Under the pieces are notes generated by a model. The model did no database searches and was not told the origin of the DNA. It saw only the letters and a program-made list of their open reading frames with translations. From assembly GCF_022009635.1 (NCBI RefSeq), contig NZ_CP091716.1, forward strand, positions 4,479,001 to 4,543,000: a stretch of 64,000 bases of DNA, in the 5' to 3' direction. Source of the DNA: Variovorax paradoxus (lineage in GTDB: Bacteria; Pseudomonadota; Gammaproteobacteria; Burkholderiales; Burkholderiaceae_C). The stretch's first letter is position 1; every line of letters begins with the position of its first letter. A program made the translations under genes and the position numbers. Shown here one piece after another: positions 16,474 to 27,483 of the stretch.

Positions 16474-17391
16474 TCAGTCGGTCTGTGCGGACTCGCCGCG
16501 CCGCGCCAGCAGCAACATCGCGCCCGCGAGCAACAAGGCACCGGCCCATTGGCGCGGTGCCATCGGCTCCGCGAGCAACGCGGCGGCCAGCAAGGCGGCC
16601 ACCAGCGGCTCGATCAGCGTACCGATCACCGCCGAGGTCGGCGACAGGCGACGCGCGCCCCAGGCAAAGGCCAGGTAGGCCACCGAGGTCGTCACCACGC
16701 CGGTGTAGCCCACGCCGAGCCACTGCGCACCGCCGGCAGGCCAGGTGATGCCACGCGGCCATGCGACGGCCAGCATGCACAACGCCGCGACCGTCATGCC
16801 CCAGGCCGAAGCCGTGACGGCCGGCACCCGCGCCGGCATGCGCGCATTGCCCAGCACCACCATCGCGTAGCAGAAGGCCGAGGCCAGAGACCAGGCCACG
16901 CCGGCCGCATGCCCCGGCGCGAGCGGTCCCCATCCGTCCGCCGGCATCACCAGCAGAAACACCCCTGCAAGCGCCAGCAGCAGGCCCGCGAGCAGGCGCG
17001 CACCGAAGCGCTCGTAGCCGCGCAGCACCGACACCAGCGCGACGATCAGCGGCGCGCAACAGATCGAAATCACGGTCGGCAGCGCGGCACCGAGGTGGGA
17101 AATGCCGACGAACCAGCAGCTCACGTTGAGCGCCATCGCGGCACCCGTGGCCAGCACCTGGAAGCGCTCGCGGCCCGCCAGATCGGCCCAGTGCCCACCC
17201 GGCCTCGCCGAGCCTCGCCAGTGCAGCCACCACAGCAGCGGCAGGCCCAGCGCGAAACGCGCGAGCGACAGGCTCTGCGGCGCGATGCCGCCATCGATCA
17301 GGAATTGCGCCACCAGCGCACCGCCGCCCCACAGCGCACCAGCCAGCAACACGCCGCCCCAGGCCAGGGCGGCAGACATTCTTGCGTTCAT
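16474..17391 (-). CDS. EamA family (DMT) drug/metabolite exporter
   Basis: A 305-residue membrane protein with about ten hydrophobic segments in two repeated halves, the standard EamA layout. The second half contains GVGYTGVVTTSVAYLAFAWG and ends TLIEPLVAALLAAALLAEP, which is typical for the family. It exports or imports small metabolites across the inner membrane by exchange with protons; the substrate is unknown. I took the ATG at MNARMSAAL; the ribosome binding site is weak (GAGA). A C-terminal basic tail follows the last segment. Confidence 0.92.
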   Translation of the reverse strand: MNARMSAALAWGGVLLAGALWGGGALVAQFLIDGGIAPQSLSLARFALGLPLLWWLHWRGSARPGGHWADLAGRERFQVLATGAAMALNVSCWFVGISHLGAALPTVISICCAPLIVALVSVLRGYERFGARLLAGLLLALAGVFLLVMPADGWGPLAPGHAAGVAWSLASAFCYAMVVLGNARMPARVPAVTASAWGMTVAALCMLAVAWPRGITWPAGGAQWLGVGYTGVVTTSVAYLAFAWGARRLSPTSAVIGTLIEPLVAALLAAALLAEPMAPRQWAGALLLAGAMLLLARRGESAQTD

Positions 17392-17796
17392 TGTTGAAAG
17401 TTCTCCATGACGCCCGCCATGGCCGATCGGCTGCGATCGGAAGGCGGGCGTGACCATTCATGCCGCGTCCGGCCTTATGGCGGACAGCGGCGACCACTTG
17501 CGGATCTGAGCGCGGCGCTAGAAGGCGCGCGCGTCAGTTGCGGGTCGATGGAGGGGGCGAACGGTACGAAGCCATGGCGCGCATCTTAGGTGCTGAGTCG
17601 CGCTGGCCGTTCTTCCGCAGTGAAAACGACTTGAGCGACAAATGTCGGATGGGCAGGCGATCGTCAAGTTGAAAGACTACTGATTGGTGCGTCTCGACTG
17701 CGGCCTCGGCATCGCTTCCAAAGCGATGGCGTAAGCACTGTCAAGAAGGCTCGTTTCAGTCTGCGGTCAACCGGTTTTGCTTGGGAGGACGACGTA
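17392..17796. other. Intergenic region between divergent exporter and c-di-GMP genes
   Basis: About 405 bases with the promoters of both flanking genes. Two short frames (about 60-70 codons, in 17407-17672) lack ribosome binding sites and look random. There is one clean hairpin, CATCGCTT-CCA-AAGCGATG (17710-17728), an 8-bp stem with a 3-base loop, in the leader of the EAL gene. It has no T-run after it. I looked for the conserved blocks of a cyclic-di-GMP riboswitch and did not find them. Base composition shifts towards AT near the right end. Confidence 0.55.
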
Positions 17797-19764
17797 GTGC
17801 AGGAATTCTTTATTGCTGCGTGGCGGGCTGAGTTCGCAAATTACCCCCTGCTCATCCTTCAGGCAGCCGCCCTGCTCGGGATATTGAGCATTGCCTTGCT
17901 TCTCTCCAGGACGCCGACCGAGAGATTTGAATCCAGAACACTTCTTTATGGCTGCATCTTCGGAGCCACCAGCTTTTCGCTGATCGCCCTGGCCAGTCAA
18001 TTCTTCAATCTTCCTTCCAAGCCCTATCTTTCGTCCGATCTGCTCTTCCTGGGAGGCCTTTTGGGCGGATGGAAAGGAGGGGCCATCACGTTGGCAATGA
18101 CCATTTTGGGGCGCCTGATATTTGGCGGTGTCAATCAAGTGGAGGCTTTTTTACTCGACATGTCGATAACGGCAGCGGGCGGTGTTGCTGCTCATTTGAT
18201 TTATCGAAAAAAAGCAATCAAAGATTTTGGGTGGAGCGATGTGCTGAAAATATGGGGCACTCGCATGGCGTGCTCACTTTTTTCGAGCGCAATCATTTTT
18301 GCACTGGAATTGGTGCCTCCAAAAATAAGCATACATGTCACCACCCTGCAAATATTCGGATTCAGCACCTCGCTATTCATTCTGGGCAGCGTGATCGCCT
18401 TGCTTCGTTCCGATGCGCTGGTCAGGGAATCCTATTTTCAGCGCATGCAGATGTATCGCACCGATCTTCTGAGTGGATTGCCCAACAGGAGAGCGCTCAG
18501 CGAATACCTCGAGATACTGCTCAAGCGAGACCAGACGCAACATGTGCTTCTCACATTCGAGGTCGGAAATCTCAAGGAAATGGTCCGCACCTTGGGCCAT
18601 GACTGGACGGATAAATTCTGGGGTCACCTGGCGCGTGAGTTGATGAGGCAAGAAAGCCTCAAACTGACATCCAATGGAAAATCAAAATGTTTTCAACTAT
18701 CCGATCTGGCGCTGGCCTTCGTAGTCAAGGAAACTTCCGTCAAGCAGATCGAGAATTCCCAGCTCATGCCTCGGCTGTATGCCGACATCACGGAGCACCT
18801 GCAAGTCGCCGGGGGGCCTTACTCAAGTGCGCAACTGCGCTGCGGCATCACCAACGTAAGAATGGCTGGTGAGACCAACTCCTCGTCTGTTCTGAGAAAC
18901 ATCAGCCTGGCGCTTCAGAGCAGCAATCAGCAGATCAGATATTTTCATGACTCCTTTTCTGCCCAGGCCGACAGGGATGCCGATGTTCATGAACTGATGA
19001 TCGGCTGGATACGCACCGTCAATCCGCCGATGAGCTATCAGCCAAAGTTCGACCTGGAGACCCGGCAGATTTGCGGCGCCGAGGCACTTTTAAGAGCCAA
19101 TTCCGCGGAAGGAATTTCTCTCTCGCCTCTTTATGTTCTGGATGTCGCAACCCGATACCAATTGCTGCTGAAGCTGGAGTGGTGCATCGTCGAAATGGTG
19201 ATCCGTGAAATCGCCAACTGCATGGCCAGCGGTTTTCATATGCCGTTGTCCGTCAACATATCGGCGGCATCCATCACCGTTCCGGGTTTGGGGGAGCGAA
19301 TACTGGACCGCCTGAGCCGCTACTCTGTGCCATTCGAATTGCTATCTATAGAGATCACCGAATCCGGTCATGTGCCGGACATGGACACAGTGAGGGAAAA
19401 CGTTCACAGGTTGCATTCGGCAGGCGTCGGGTTGTCGCTTGATGATTTTGGAGCCGGGTACTCCACACTCACCACGCTGGCAAAAATTCCCTTCAACGAA
19501 GTGAAAATTGACTATGCAATGGTTTCAATGATCGAGCAGCCGCGCATGAACAAAGCGATTGGCTTGGCTTTGGAGAGCGCGACGAGGTATGGCGCAACGC
19601 TCGTTGCGGAAGGTGTCGAAACCGAGGCTCAGTTGGCCATATTGATCGATATGGGTATCAAATTTGGCCAAGGCTTTCTTCTTTCCAAAGCTGTACCCAT
19701 GGATGATTTGATTGAGCTGGCAAGGCGAGAGAGGGGCGAACGGCTGTATGGAGATCTGGAGTAG
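17797..19764 (+). CDS. Membrane EAL phosphodiesterase with degenerate GGDEF domain
   Basis: A 655-residue protein. Residues 18-205 hold five to six membrane segments with DLLFLGGLLGGWKGG, which looks like the 5TM-LYT sensory module. Residues 218-385 are a GGDEF domain with the opening DLLSGLPNRRAL, but the active loop reads LSDLA near residue 302, so no cyclase activity is expected. Residues 400-645 are an EAL domain with its key residues intact: E429 (EALLR), N487, E519, D549-D550 (LDDFGAGYS), K570, E605/E608 and Q625. It should therefore hydrolyse cyclic-di-GMP at the inner membrane. The start is GTG with GGGAGGA upstream. Codon and base use are visibly AT-richer than in the neighbours, which suggests transfer. 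Confidence 0.92.
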   Translation: MQEFFIAAWRAEFANYPLLILQAAALLGILSIALLLSRTPTERFESRTLLYGCIFGATSFSLIALASQFFNLPSKPYLSSDLLFLGGLLGGWKGGAITLAMTILGRLIFGGVNQVEAFLLDMSITAAGGVAAHLIYRKKAIKDFGWSDVLKIWGTRMACSLFSSAIIFALELVPPKISIHVTTLQIFGFSTSLFILGSVIALLRSDALVRESYFQRMQMYRTDLLSGLPNRRALSEYLEILLKRDQTQHVLLTFEVGNLKEMVRTLGHDWTDKFWGHLARELMRQESLKLTSNGKSKCFQLSDLALAFVVKETSVKQIENSQLMPRLYADITEHLQVAGGPYSSAQLRCGITNVRMAGETNSSSVLRNISLALQSSNQQIRYFHDSFSAQADRDADVHELMIGWIRTVNPPMSYQPKFDLETRQICGAEALLRANSAEGISLSPLYVLDVATRYQLLLKLEWCIVEMVIREIANCMASGFHMPLSVNISAASITVPGLGERILDRLSRYSVPFELLSIEITESGHVPDMDTVRENVHRLHSAGVGLSLDDFGAGYSTLTTLAKIPFNEVKIDYAMVSMIEQPRMNKAIGLALESATRYGATLVAEGVETEAQLAILIDMGIKFGQGFLLSKAVPMDDLIELARRERGERLYGDLE

Positions 19765-19848
19765 CTGTCAATTCGGTGAATCTGCAAACTCCTCAAAAAA
19801 TAGCTTCTTCGCAATTCATTCGCTTATTGCGCTACCTGCCTTGCCATC

Positions 19849-20865
19849 GTGTCGATCATGAAAATTGAAGAAGTGCGCGTGAATGAATTCAGAAAGCTGA
19901 TCAAGCCGCTGTCGCTTGGCATGCAGCTGGGCGGAGTCTTTTTCGTCGCGATGTCGTGGCTGCTTGCCGACGACTCTTATAAATACGACATTCGACAGAT
20001 TTTACTTCTTTTGGCCTTGACCATGATCTCAATCGGTGCCAGCTGGAAAATACCGTTTTTCTCTCTATTCTCCATTACGACCGTCTGGCTGATATGCCTG
20101 GAATTTGTCTTGCTGGCGGCGCCAAGCGCCAATCGAGATTATTGGATGACGGCATTGAGCATTGGAATATCTTTGGCGGTGGCCCCGGTTTTTTCTCGAA
20201 TCAGCGAATACGTCATCGTCTCCATCGGAGTTTGGCTCATCTTCGGTAGAGGCTCACTGATGGACGCTCCGTTCGGCGGAGACACCAAGTGGTCATGGCT
20301 TCTGATATCGGCGGTGATCCTGGTTGGCATATTCTTGAATGCGCTCTTCGCGCGGATACACCGTCAAAGCATCTTGCTTCGCAACAAGCTCGTGGATCTG
20401 GCTTTTACCGATGCCCTGACTGGAATCGATAATCGCAGAAAATTTTTGAGTGATGTCGATAAAGCCCAAGGATCGCAAGACATGAATTCCGCCTGTCTCC
20501 TCATGATCGACATCGACAATTTCAAGCGCATCAATGACGAATTCGGCCACCCTTTGGGAGACGAAGTGCTTCAGCAGGTGGCTCAAACCATTCGCCAATC
20601 CGTTCCGGATGAGCCGTGCGGGCGACTCGGAGGCGAGGAGTTCGGGGTTTTTCTCACTCAGGGAGGAGAAGAGCGAGCGACCAAAATCGCAGATCAGCTA
20701 TTGATCGAAATACGGGAACTGAACGTGATCGGTAGAAAAATCACCGCCAGCGTCGGAATTTCGAGAATGAATGAAAAACAATCATTTTCCGAGCTGATGA
20801 AAAATGCCGATGAGGCGTTGTATATCGCAAAAAGCCTCGGCAAAGATCGCTTTGCGATCTTTTAA
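19849..20865 (+). CDS. Membrane diguanylate cyclase (GGDEF)
   Basis: A 338-residue protein. Residues 20-170 form about six membrane segments of a sensor I cannot name (MASE-like). The GGDEF domain starts at residue 185 (FTDALTGIDNRRKF); the metal ligand D221 is in MIDIDNFKRIND, and the signature is GGEEF (261-265), so it is expected to make cyclic-di-GMP from two GTP. The inhibitory RxxD site, five residues before GGEEF, is absent (VPDE occupies that place), so product inhibition is unlikely. Translation may start at GTG 19849 or ATG 19858; neither has a good ribosome binding site. It follows the EAL gene by 84 bases and shares its AT-rich composition. Confidence 0.92.
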   Translation: MSIMKIEEVRVNEFRKLIKPLSLGMQLGGVFFVAMSWLLADDSYKYDIRQILLLLALTMISIGASWKIPFFSLFSITTVWLICLEFVLLAAPSANRDYWMTALSIGISLAVAPVFSRISEYVIVSIGVWLIFGRGSLMDAPFGGDTKWSWLLISAVILVGIFLNALFARIHRQSILLRNKLVDLAFTDALTGIDNRRKFLSDVDKAQGSQDMNSACLLMIDIDNFKRINDEFGHPLGDEVLQQVAQTIRQSVPDEPCGRLGGEEFGVFLTQGGEERATKIADQLLIEIRELNVIGRKITASVGISRMNEKQSFSELMKNADEALYIAKSLGKDRFAIF

Positions 20866-20870
20866 TTTTT
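20842..20870 (+). terminator. Rho-independent terminator overlapping the end of the GGDEF gene
   Basis: AAAGATCGC-TTT-GCGATCTTT is a perfect 9-bp stem with a 3-base loop, followed by AATTTTT. The stem is made of the last codons and the stop of the diguanylate cyclase gene, so coding and termination share the same bases. It separates this gene from the convergent YgiQ gene. Confidence 0.8.
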
Positions 20871-20931
20871 CATTCGACGCAGCATGTTCCGCCACCTGCG
20901 CCAGATGGCAGAGACAGCCCAAGCCAGCGCC

Positions 20932-23313
<2,382 letters not shown>

Positions 23314-23427
23314 CGGTGGGGGCAGTCGGCGCCGTGAGGGCGCCGTTGTGGGCAACCCTCGATTTTAGGGTTTTCCATCCCCTCTGTCGCGGCAAACATC
23401 CTGTGACCGCTCCCTAAAGAGGACATC

Positions 23428-23452
23428 AATTGATTGCTAAAGTCAATCAATT
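23428..23452. promoter_or_regulatory. Perfect 9-bp inverted repeat at the MarR-GNAT start, candidate operator
   Basis: AATTGATTG-CTAAAGT-CAATCAATT ends two bases before the ATG at 23455. MarR proteins often repress themselves from AT-rich palindromes of this size, so this is a good autoregulation site. It would also form a hairpin in the mRNA leader, close to the start codon. Confidence 0.65.
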
Positions 23453-23454
23453 TA

Positions 23455-24411
23455 ATGACAATGGCAAGCATGTCATCCACCTTCCCCACTGCGGATCCCG
23501 CTGCCGTCAAGGCGATCCGTCAGTTCAACCGCTTCTACACGCGCCGTATCGGCGCCCTCGATCCGTACCTCGGCAGCCCCATGTCGCTGACCGACGTGCG
23601 CGTGCTGTACGAGCTGGCCCACCGTGAAACCGTGGTCGCGAGCGAGATCGGCCGCGACCTGGGCCTTGACGCGGGCTACATGAGCCGCATCCTGCGCCGC
23701 TTCGAGACCGAAGGCTGGCTCACCCGCGAGCCCCATCCGCGCGATGCCCGCCAGAGCGTGCTGCGCCTGACCGAAGCCGGCCACGCCGCATTCGCGCCGC
23801 TGCAACAAAGGTCGCGCGAGGAAGCCTCCGCCCTGCTCGAAACGCTCGCGCCGTCGCAGCGCCAGCAACTGGTGCAGGCCATGGGCACGATGCAGTCGCT
23901 GCTCGACCCCGATGCCGCGCCGGCCAAGCCTCAGGCCGCCATCCTGCGCGACCCCGCGCCCGGCGACATCGGCTGGGTGGTGCAGCAGCACGGCGAGATC
24001 TATGCGCGCGAATACGGCTGGAACAGCAAATTCGAGGCGCTGGTCGCCGGCATCGCGAGCGAGTTCCTGCTCAAGTTCCAGCCCGAATGGGAGCGCTGCT
24101 GGATCGCCGAACTCAATGGCGAGCGCGTGGGCGCGATCTTCGTGGTGCGCAAGTCGGCCACGGTGGCGCAGCTGCGGATGCTGATCCTCACGCCAGCGGC
24201 GCGCGGTCTTGGGCTGGGCGGCAAGCTGGTCGACGAATGCATCGCCTTCGCGCGGCTGAAGGGCTACAAGAAGATGGTGTTGTGGACCAACAGCTGCCTG
24301 GTGGCTGCGCGCGGCATCTATGCCAAGCGCGGCTTTCATCTCACGCAGTCGGAGCCGCACGAGGGCTATGGCTCGCCGCAGGTGGGAGAGACCTGGGAAC
24401 TGAAGCTGTAG
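23455..24411 (+). CDS. MarR-GNAT fusion: winged-helix regulator with acetyltransferase domain
   Basis: A 318-residue fusion. Residues 15-150 are a MarR winged helix (VRVLYELAHRETVVASEIGRD then LGLDAGYMSRILRRFETEGW and the wing REPHPRDARQSVLRLT). Residues 165-318 are a GNAT acetyltransferase, with the acetyl-CoA loop in LTPAARGLGLGGKLVDECI. Fusions of this type are known in many bacteria, where ligand or acetylation may be linked to gene control. Translation may start at ATG 23455, 23461 or 23470; none has a clear ribosome binding site because the inverted repeat lies directly upstream. The likely first target is its own promoter and possibly the divergent ygiQ-like gene. It converges with the dehydrogenase operon. 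Confidence 0.88.
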   Translation: MTMASMSSTFPTADPAAVKAIRQFNRFYTRRIGALDPYLGSPMSLTDVRVLYELAHRETVVASEIGRDLGLDAGYMSRILRRFETEGWLTREPHPRDARQSVLRLTEAGHAAFAPLQQRSREEASALLETLAPSQRQQLVQAMGTMQSLLDPDAAPAKPQAAILRDPAPGDIGWVVQQHGEIYAREYGWNSKFEALVAGIASEFLLKFQPEWERCWIAELNGERVGAIFVVRKSATVAQLRMLILTPAARGLGLGGKLVDECIAFARLKGYKKMVLWTNSCLVAARGIYAKRGFHLTQSEPHEGYGSPQVGETWELKL

Positions 24412-24426
24412 TTGGATGGTCTTGCT

Positions 24427-24538
24427 CCTTCCCCCGCTGGGGGAAGGCTGGGATGGCGGCAAGCGGCATTGACGCCGGCACGGTGCTCTATCGACCGCTG
24501 CCTGCCCCCACCCCAACCCTCCCCCAGCGGGGGAGGGA
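24427..24538. repeat. REP-like pair of mirror-image hairpins
   Basis: CCTTCCCCC-GCT-GGGGGAAGG (24427-24447) and CCCTCCCCC-AGC-GGGGGAGGG (24518-24538) are each 9-bp stems with a 3-base loop. The second is close to the reverse complement of the first, and the flanks (GGCTGGGATGG and CCCCAACCC) match in the same sense. This is the layout of a REP doublet. It fills the gap between two convergent genes and may also stop transcription from both sides. Confidence 0.75.
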
Positions 24539-24543
24539 GAAAT

Positions 24544-25326
24544 TCACTGCATGAACCAGCCGTGGCTCACGACGAGCGACTGCCCCGTCAGCGCATTTGT
24601 CGGGAAGCCCGCGAACAGCAGCGCCACGCGCGCCACGTCTTCCGTGGTCGTGAACTCGCCATCGACCGTTTCCTTGAGCATCACGTTCTTGATGACTTCC
24701 TCTTCGCTGATGCCCAGCGTCTTGGCCTGCTCGGGAATCTGCTTCTCGACCAGCGGCGTGCGCACGAAGCCTGGGCAGATCACGTTGGCGCGCACGCCAT
24801 GCTTGGCGCCTTCCTTGGCGACCGTCTTGGCCAGCCCGATAAGGCCGTGCTTGGCCGTGACGTAGGGGGCCTTCAGCAGCGAAGCTTCCTTCGAGTGCAC
24901 CGAGCCCATGTAGATCACGCTGCCGCCGCGGCCTTGCGCATACATGTGCTTCAGGCAGGCCTTGGTGGTGAGGAAGGCGCCATCGAGGTGGATGGCCAGC
25001 ATCTTCTTCCAGTCGGCAAAACTGAACTCTTCCACCGGATGCACGATCTGGATGCCGGCGTTGCTGATGAGGATGTCGATGCCGCCGAAGGCCTTCGCGC
25101 CCTCTTCCACCGATGCGTTCACCTGGTCTTCGTTCGTCACGTCGACCGCCACGCCGATGGCCTGCGCGCCGGTGGCCTTGAGCTCGGCCGCGGTGGCGTC
25201 GGCGGCTTCCTTGTTGAGGTCGGCAATGATGATCTTCGCGCCTTCCTGAGCAAACAGGATGGCGATTTCCTTGCCGATGCCGCTGGCCGAGCCGGTGATG
25301 TAGGCGACCTTGTCCTTGAGTTGCAT
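24544..25326 (-). CDS. bdhA: 3-hydroxybutyrate dehydrogenase (SDR)
   Basis: A 260-residue short-chain dehydrogenase. It has the NAD motif [13 protein letters not shown] (residues 10-22), NAG near residue 90, and the catalytic YVTAKHG. The long stretch [20 protein letters not shown] and the ending [13 protein letters not shown] are typical of D-3-hydroxybutyrate dehydrogenases. It interconverts 3-hydroxybutyrate and acetoacetate in the cytoplasm, a step in polyhydroxybutyrate use. It is the last gene of a patatin / acetoacetate decarboxylase / dehydrogenase operon, with 46 bases to the gene before it. The specificity call rests on these motifs and the neighbours. Confidence 0.93.
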   Translation of the reverse strand: MQLKDKVAYITGSASGIGKEIAILFAQEGAKIIIADLNKEAADATAAELKATGAQAIGVAVDVTNEDQVNASVEEGAKAFGGIDILISNAGIQIVHPVEEFSFADWKKMLAIHLDGAFLTTKACLKHMYAQGRGGSVIYMGSVHSKEASLLKAPYVTAKHGLIGLAKTVAKEGAKHGVRANVICPGFVRTPLVEKQIPEQAKTLGISEEEVIKNVMLKETVDGEFTTTEDVARVALLFAGFPTNALTGQSLVVSHGWFMQ

Positions 25327-25372
25327 GGTGAGTGTTCCTTGAGAGAGTTGGGTTGGAAGGTGACTGCGGGAA

Positions 25373-26128
25373 TCAGGCGAGATAGTCGTGCTCGACCGTG
25401 CCCAGCGCGAGCGTCATGTCGGCGATGTAGTGCACGGCCGATTCGACCTTGCGCACCGGCAGGTCTGCCACAGGGGCCAGCGCATGCGGGTGCAGTTCGA
25501 GCGAAGCAGGGCCGCCCCATGCGCCGTGCAGTGTCACGTCGACCATGTGATAGCGCACCAGCTCGCAGATGCGCGCCGTGCCGTCGACGTGCGGAATGAT
25601 CTTCAGCAAGAAGTTGGGCTGCGCAATGCCCGCCAGGATGGGCTCGGGCTCGAGCGCGCGGTGCTTGAAACCCATGGTGGCCTTGGCCACGCGCACCTTG
25701 CCGTAGTCGAGCGTGCCGACGACCACGTCGGTCTCGTAGTCGAGCACCGGCGAGGCCAGCTTTTTCGGAAAGCCCCAGAGTTCGCGCCCGCCGGCAATGG
25801 GCGGATGGTCGTTGAGGTACATGGCGTGCACGTACGCGCCCTTCTCCACGCCCTTGGCGGTGCGCAGTTGCACCGGAATGACCTGGCCCGATTCGGTGTA
25901 GTCGCCGAAACCGGTGGAGTCGGGCATGCGGATGAACTCGTACTTGACCAGCGGCTCGACCACTTCAAGCGGCTCGGGCACCACGGCGCGCAGGGCGTCC
26001 ATGTCGGTGCGGTAGGTGACGATGAGAAATTCACGCCGCACGAAGCGATAGGGTCCGGGCGGAAAGGCGGGGCTGGTCAGCGGCATCGCGAATGCCGTTC
26101 GTCGCACGTCTTCAATGTTCACGAACAT
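25373..26128 (-). CDS. adc: Acetoacetate decarboxylase
   Basis: A 251-residue protein with the acetoacetate decarboxylase fold. The active-site pair is K122-K123 in [12 protein letters not shown]; the first lysine forms the Schiff base and the second lowers its pKa in the studied clostridial enzyme. It converts acetoacetate to acetone and CO2. AGGAGGA directly before the ATG makes this the best ribosome binding site in the operon. It lies between the patatin gene and the 3-hydroxybutyrate dehydrogenase, and both enzymes meet at acetoacetate, so the operon probably balances ketone bodies made from polyhydroxybutyrate. Some members of the family act on other keto acids. Confidence 0.93.
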   Translation of the reverse strand: MFVNIEDVRRTAFAMPLTSPAFPPGPYRFVRREFLIVTYRTDMDALRAVVPEPLEVVEPLVKYEFIRMPDSTGFGDYTESGQVIPVQLRTAKGVEKGAYVHAMYLNDHPPIAGGRELWGFPKKLASPVLDYETDVVVGTLDYGKVRVAKATMGFKHRALEPEPILAGIAQPNFLLKIIPHVDGTARICELVRYHMVDVTLHGAWGGPASLELHPHALAPVADLPVRKVESAVHYIADMTLALGTVEHDYLA

Positions 26129-26206
26129 TTCCTCCTGTTGAAGTGACGGGCCCAGTCTGGCGCTGGTTTCTTAGTCGAGCCTGAACCCTTTCCCCGGGTA
26201 CGTGTT

Positions 26207-27418
26207 TCAGCGTGCGAGGCCAGGCCGCTTCACGCGCCCCGAGCCATGCTCGCCGAGGTCGAAAGTGGTCACGCCATTGACCGTGGCATCGGCGCGCAGC
26301 AACTCGGGATGCGCAAGCGTGCTGCGCATGTCGCGCACACCCGATTCCCAGTGCTCCTCGACGGCGGCGCGCGAGAACTCGTAGTCTTTCGATTCGAGTT
26401 CGTAGGGCTTGTCGCGGTAGATCAGGTGGAAGATGTCGATGGGCTCGTGCGTCAGTTGCGACTGCACGGCCAGCACGCTCGGGTCCTTGCGCAGGTTGGC
26501 CGGCAGCTTGGTGATGAGGTCTGCAATCGCCTGCTGCAGGTTCATGTTGGCCGCCAGCGCGTCGGTGTTCATGCGGGTGCGGCTCGAATAGGTGATGTCT
26601 TTCTGGCGCTCCATCACGCCCGCCATGGTGTGGGGCATTTCGCCGCGCGCATTGAACAGGTCGACCTGCAGCACCACCAGCGGCTCGGTGCGTGGATGCA
26701 GATCGAGCACGTATTGCAGCGGCGTGTTCGACACGATGCCGCCGTCCCAGTAATCATCGCCGTCGATGCTCACCGGCGCGAAGCCCGGCGGCAATGCACC
26801 GCTGGCCATGATGTGCTCCGGCCCGATGAGCTGGCGCGTGTTGTCGAAGTACACCGAGTTGCCGGTGCGCACATTGACCGCGCCCACGCTGAAGCGGGCC
26901 TCGCAGGCATTGATGCGGTCGAAGTCGACGAGGCGCTCGAGCGTGGACTTCAGCGGCGAGGTGTCGTAGTAGCTGAGCAGCGGCGCGGCGCCGCCCATCA
27001 GGAAGGCCGGCGAATAGCGCGGCTCGAAGAAGCCCGGGATGCCGACCATCGAGGCCATGGTCGCGCTCCACTGGTTCTGCGTCGCGCGGTCGCCGAACCA
27101 CGATGGCAGGCGCTGCGAAGGCCCGGAAGACACCAGGTGCCAGAACTCGCGCAGGCGGTCGACCCGATGCTCCGGCGCATTCCCGGCGATCAGCGCCGCG
27201 TTGATGGCGCCGATGGAGACGCCCGCAATCCAGTGCGGCTCGAGTTCGGTCTCGCTGAGCGCGGCGAACACGCCAGCCTGGTAGGCACCGAGCGCGCCGC
27301 CGCCCTGCAGCACCAGCGCCTTGCGGGCAGTGCGCATGTCTTCGCGGCGCGAGGCGAAGGGGTTGAGGGCTTGCTGGGGTTTGGCACGAGGATTTTTCTT
27401 CGTTGGCGTCGTCGTCAT
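26207..27418 (-). CDS. Patatin-like phospholipase with C-terminal DUF3734
   Basis: A 403-residue protein. The patatin core has the oxyanion loop GGGALGAYQAGV (39-50), the nucleophile S68 in GVSIG, and the catalytic D225 in DGG. The C-terminal region DKPYELESKDYEFSRAAVEE matches DUF3734, which commonly follows the patatin domain in polyhydroxybutyrate-producing bacteria. It is thought to hydrolyse lipids or polyesters; no signal peptide is seen, so it should work in the cytoplasm. The first 27 residues are basic and disordered. I took the ATG giving MTTTPTKKNP; the far longer frame upstream runs through the CHRD gene. It is the first gene of the operon with adc and bdhA. Confidence 0.92.
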   Translation of the reverse strand: MTTTPTKKNPRAKPQQALNPFASRREDMRTARKALVLQGGGALGAYQAGVFAALSETELEPHWIAGVSIGAINAALIAGNAPEHRVDRLREFWHLVSSGPSQRLPSWFGDRATQNQWSATMASMVGIPGFFEPRYSPAFLMGGAAPLLSYYDTSPLKSTLERLVDFDRINACEARFSVGAVNVRTGNSVYFDNTRQLIGPEHIMASGALPPGFAPVSIDGDDYWDGGIVSNTPLQYVLDLHPRTEPLVVLQVDLFNARGEMPHTMAGVMERQKDITYSSRTRMNTDALAANMNLQQAIADLITKLPANLRKDPSVLAVQSQLTHEPIDIFHLIYRDKPYELESKDYEFSRAAVEEHWESGVRDMRSTLAHPELLRADATVNGVTTFDLGEHGSGRVKRPGLAR

Positions 27419-27483
27419 GCGTTCATTTGACACCAGCCCCGCGACATCCACCTGACCAGGGGGTTGTTCCCCCTGGCACCACT

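Noticed and set aside
17407..17672. Two short plus-strand frames before the EAL gene
   Set aside because: Overlap each other, lack ribosome binding sites and have Arg/Ser-rich composition typical of non-coding frames in GC-rich DNA.
17392..17796. Possible cyclic-di-GMP riboswitch before the EAL gene
   Set aside because: The conserved GEMM core blocks are not found; only a plain hairpin is present.
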